DNA of 40,692 nt from an uncultured Clostridia bacterium (GTDB taxonomy: Bacteria > Bacillota > Clostridia > Oscillospirales > CAG-272), in assembly GCA_944384545.1 (NCBI GenBank), contig CALWTT010000049.1, forward strand, positions 1 through 40,692. The letters are read 5' to 3'. Numbering within the stretch: the first letter of the stretch is position 1; every line of letters starts with the position of its first letter. The notes below the pieces were generated by a model. That model saw only the letters and a program-made list of their open reading frames with translations, was not told the origin of the DNA and did not search any database. Of this stretch, positions 39,661 to 40,692 are shown piece after piece. The position numbers and the translations under genes were made by a program.

Positions 39661-39708
39661 TTACACAGTATACCATAGTGCAGCCAAAAAATCAAGGCTG
39701 CCATGCAT
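39661..39708 (-). other. 15-codon mini-ORF with strong ribosome site
   Basis: On the minus strand AGGAGGAAAGTT precedes ATG (39706-39708), opening a frame that reads MHGSLDFLAALWYTV and then TAA. It overlaps the predicted promoter of the ECF gene, so it would only be translated from a transcript starting further upstream, for which no promoter was found. Probably fortuitous. Confidence 0.2.
39667..39695 (-). promoter_or_regulatory. Promoter of the ECF S component operon
   Basis: On the minus strand, -35 TTGATT (39690-39695), 17-base spacer, -10 TATACT (39667-39672). The -35 sits in the loop of an inverted repeat GCAGCC / GGCTGC, a possible operator. Confidence 0.7.
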
Positions 39709-39760
39709 AACTTTCCTCCTCTCGTGCATGATAACCATACATCTACAGCGGAGGAATATC

Positions 39761-40192
39761 ATGAATACCTTGGATTTTTATCGTGACTTGCAGAATACAT
39801 GTGCATCCGGCTATGACAGAATCACCCGACTCCTGTCAAAGGCGGAAAGTGAAAAGCTCCGCACCGACATGATCTGTCAGTTGGAGGGGTATCAGCGGCT
39901 TTCCAAAGTTGCGGAAAGCCGTTTGCAGGAAGCACGTGCCAATCCGCAATCCATTTCTCTGCTCGAACGCTTCAAGGCAAGCCTGTATCTGACTATGCAC
40001 ACCATGTTTGATACAGCATCGCCGCACCTTGCCGAATTGATTGCCTGCGCATCCTATAAGAACACCCTGTCTATGACACGGTCCCTTCACCGTTTACAGG
40101 AGCAGGAAGGTACGCAACCTGCTGTTGCACTCTGCCAACAGGCAATCGCCTTTGAGGAGGAATCTGTGCGCCGTATGCTGGGCTATCTTTGA
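39761..40192 (+). CDS. All-helical protein of unknown function, possible paralogue of the 7233-7667 product
   Basis: A 143-residue soluble protein, nearly all helix: LDFYRDLQNTCASGYDRITR, a second helix around LRTDMICQLEGYQRLSKVAE, a middle FKASLYLTMHTMFDTASPHL, and a final AIAFEEESVRRMLGYL. It has the length and four-helix rhythm of the protein at 7233-7667 (whose ends read RLEEDLCEEARQYL), though identity is low. No family was assigned with confidence. ATG 39761 follows GGAGG by 6 bases. No close promoter was found upstream. It is followed by a terminator at 40315-40342. Confidence 0.75.
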   Translation: MNTLDFYRDLQNTCASGYDRITRLLSKAESEKLRTDMICQLEGYQRLSKVAESRLQEARANPQSISLLERFKASLYLTMHTMFDTASPHLAELIACASYKNTLSMTRSLHRLQEQEGTQPAVALCQQAIAFEEESVRRMLGYL

Positions 40193-40314
40193 AACAGAAG
40201 AAACGCAACACGTGCGGAGAAGCAAAGAAATACCGAGGAAACAGGGGTACCGAAGTGCGCGCCGTTTTCTCGTACAATGGGAAAACGCAAATGGAACATC
40301 TACAGACAATAAGG

Positions 40315-40342
40315 AAAAAGGCGGAGATCCCGCCTTTTCTGT
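40315..40342 (+). terminator. Terminator downstream of the helical protein gene
   Basis: AAAAGGCGG (40316-40324) pairs with CCGCCTTTT (40330-40338) around a 5-base loop, followed by CTGTATTTTC. The gene ends 122 bases earlier. Confidence 0.7.
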
Positions 40343-40409
40343 ATTTTCTATATTTTGTATCCGCTTCTGCTTTGTTAATGTCTGGGGGCGTCCTGCGTTT
40401 TCCGGTTAC

Positions 40410-40511
40410 TGTCTTTTCACTGCTCGACAACAGCGTCTACTTCTGCATCGTTCCGCCTGCTGTCTCTTCACTGCTTGGCATACAGCGTCTACTTCTGTAC
40501 CGTTCGCTGCT
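40410..40511. repeat. Imperfect tandem duplication, period about 51 bp, two copies
   Basis: Unit 1 (40410-40460) and unit 2 (40461-40511) share TGTCT-TTCACTGCT, then CAGCGTCTACTTCTG, then CGTTC-GC-TGC, with about ten differences. It lies just beyond the rRNA terminator. The shared block ACAGCGTCTACTTCTG is identical in both. Confidence 0.75.
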
Positions 40512-40561
40512 GCCTCCGGCGGCACACAGCTTCGACCGCACGTCCTTCGCTCCGGGCAAAG

Positions 40562-40588
40562 AAAAAAGGCCCGTGCGGGAAGGCGGGC
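40562..40588 (-). terminator. Terminator of the rRNA operon
   Basis: On the minus strand GCCCG (40584-40588 side) pairs with CGGGC, enclosing a GC-rich loop, followed by six T. It lies about 60 bases after the 23S 3' end. Confidence 0.7.
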
Positions 40589-40647
40589 ATTGAAAACCGA
40601 ATAAAGGGAGGGAACAGGAACGGCTCAGAAGAACTACGAAGAAGTAG

Positions 40648-40692
40648 TTCAAGCCCTCGGTCTATTAGTATCGCTCAGCTGAGCACATTACT
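40648..40692 (-). rRNA. 23S ribosomal RNA, 3' end (partial, runs off the window)
   Basis: On the minus strand the sequence reads toward ACTAATAGACCGAGGGCTTG, the near-universal 3' end of 23S rRNA (compare TACTAATAGGTCGAGGGCTT in many Bacillota). About 45 bases are in the window and the rest lies beyond the right edge. The exact mature end is uncertain by a few bases; a small hairpin AACTAC-TTCTTC-GTAGTT follows it, perhaps part of the processing stalk. Confidence 0.9.

Larger units (their letters stand above)
40193..40647. other. Non-coding stretch between the helical protein gene and the rRNA
   Basis: About 455 bases without a convincing gene. Plus-strand frames here overlap a terminator and a tandem repeat and lack ribosome sites. 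It holds a plus-strand terminator (40315-40342), an imperfect tandem duplication (40410-40511) and the rRNA terminator (40562-40588). No 5S rRNA or tRNA sequence was found. Confidence 0.7.

Noticed and set aside
40189..40593. A 134-codon plus-strand frame near the right end
   Set aside because: It overlaps a terminator hairpin, the tandem duplication and the rRNA terminator, and has no ribosome site.
1..40692. CRISPR array, insertion sequence, prophage or toxin-antitoxin module
   Set aside because: No regularly spaced repeats, transposase, integrase or phage structural gene was seen; the ribbon-helix-helix gene has an SPFH partner rather than a toxin.

Overview
The window looks like a GC-rich chromosome segment of an anaerobic, probably gut-associated Clostridia (Bacillota), likely of an Oscillospiraceae-like lineage. 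Four things support this. It has a PolC-type DNA polymerase III. It has the Gram-positive gene order rpsB-tsf-pyrH-frr-uppS-cdsA-dxr-rseP-ispG-polC. It has a YlmC/YmxH sporulation-type PRC-barrel gene and an ECF transporter S component. Ribosome binding sites are strong (GGAGG) and promoters are of the sigma-A type (TTGACA-17-TATAAT). A bile-salt-hydrolase-like amidase and a GH2 glycosidase fit an intestinal niche. Species cannot be fixed from this sequence.

Layout. 1-5.5 kb (minus): GH2 glycosidase, AAA/ABC-type ATPase, YbaK/ProX-type tRNA deacylase, isochorismatase-family hydrolase, membrane protein with HELSH motif. 5.6-8.7 kb: a 3-TM small protein, a membrane protein with a zinc ribbon, TspO (plus, TTG start), a helical protein and the choloylglycine-hydrolase-family enzyme. 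8.7-9.2 kb: a non-coding interval with a candidate structured RNA of about 175 nt, then tRNA-Leu(GAG) on the minus strand with its own promoter and terminator. 9.4-10.7 kb: SPFH protein coupled to a ribbon-helix-helix protein. 10.8-14.0 kb: KDPG-aldolase-like gene divergent from a large FAD-dependent oxidoreductase. 14.0-18.5 kb (minus): ABC exporter, DUF554 protein, TPR protein, YfcE-like phosphodiesterase. 18.6-19.8 kb (plus): a tight three-gene operon of unrecognised proteins.

20.0-33.1 kb (minus) is the housekeeping core. rpsB-tsf has its own promoter, leader and terminator. A second promoter drives pyrH-frr-uppS-cdsA-dxr-rseP-ispG-polC, joining nucleotide supply, ribosome recycling, undecaprenyl and phospholipid synthesis, the MEP isoprenoid pathway, intramembrane proteolysis and replication. 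33.2-35.4 kb: YlmC-like protein, M14 carboxypeptidase and a divergent membrane protein. 35.5-39.7 kb (minus): Sir2, NYN-domain protein, NAT-type acyltransferase, SmpB, flavin reductase and ECF S component. 39.8-40.6 kb: a helical protein, then a non-coding stretch with an imperfect 51-bp tandem duplication and an rRNA terminator. The right edge enters the 3' end of a 23S rRNA gene on the minus strand, with no 5S gene behind it.

No CRISPR array, insertion sequence, prophage or restriction system was seen. The best candidates for something undescribed are the three-gene operon at 18609-19793, the structured intergenic RNA at about 8870-9045, and the altered nucleotide-binding motif of the UMP kinase. 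All calls come from reading the sequence and recalling families; no database search was run.
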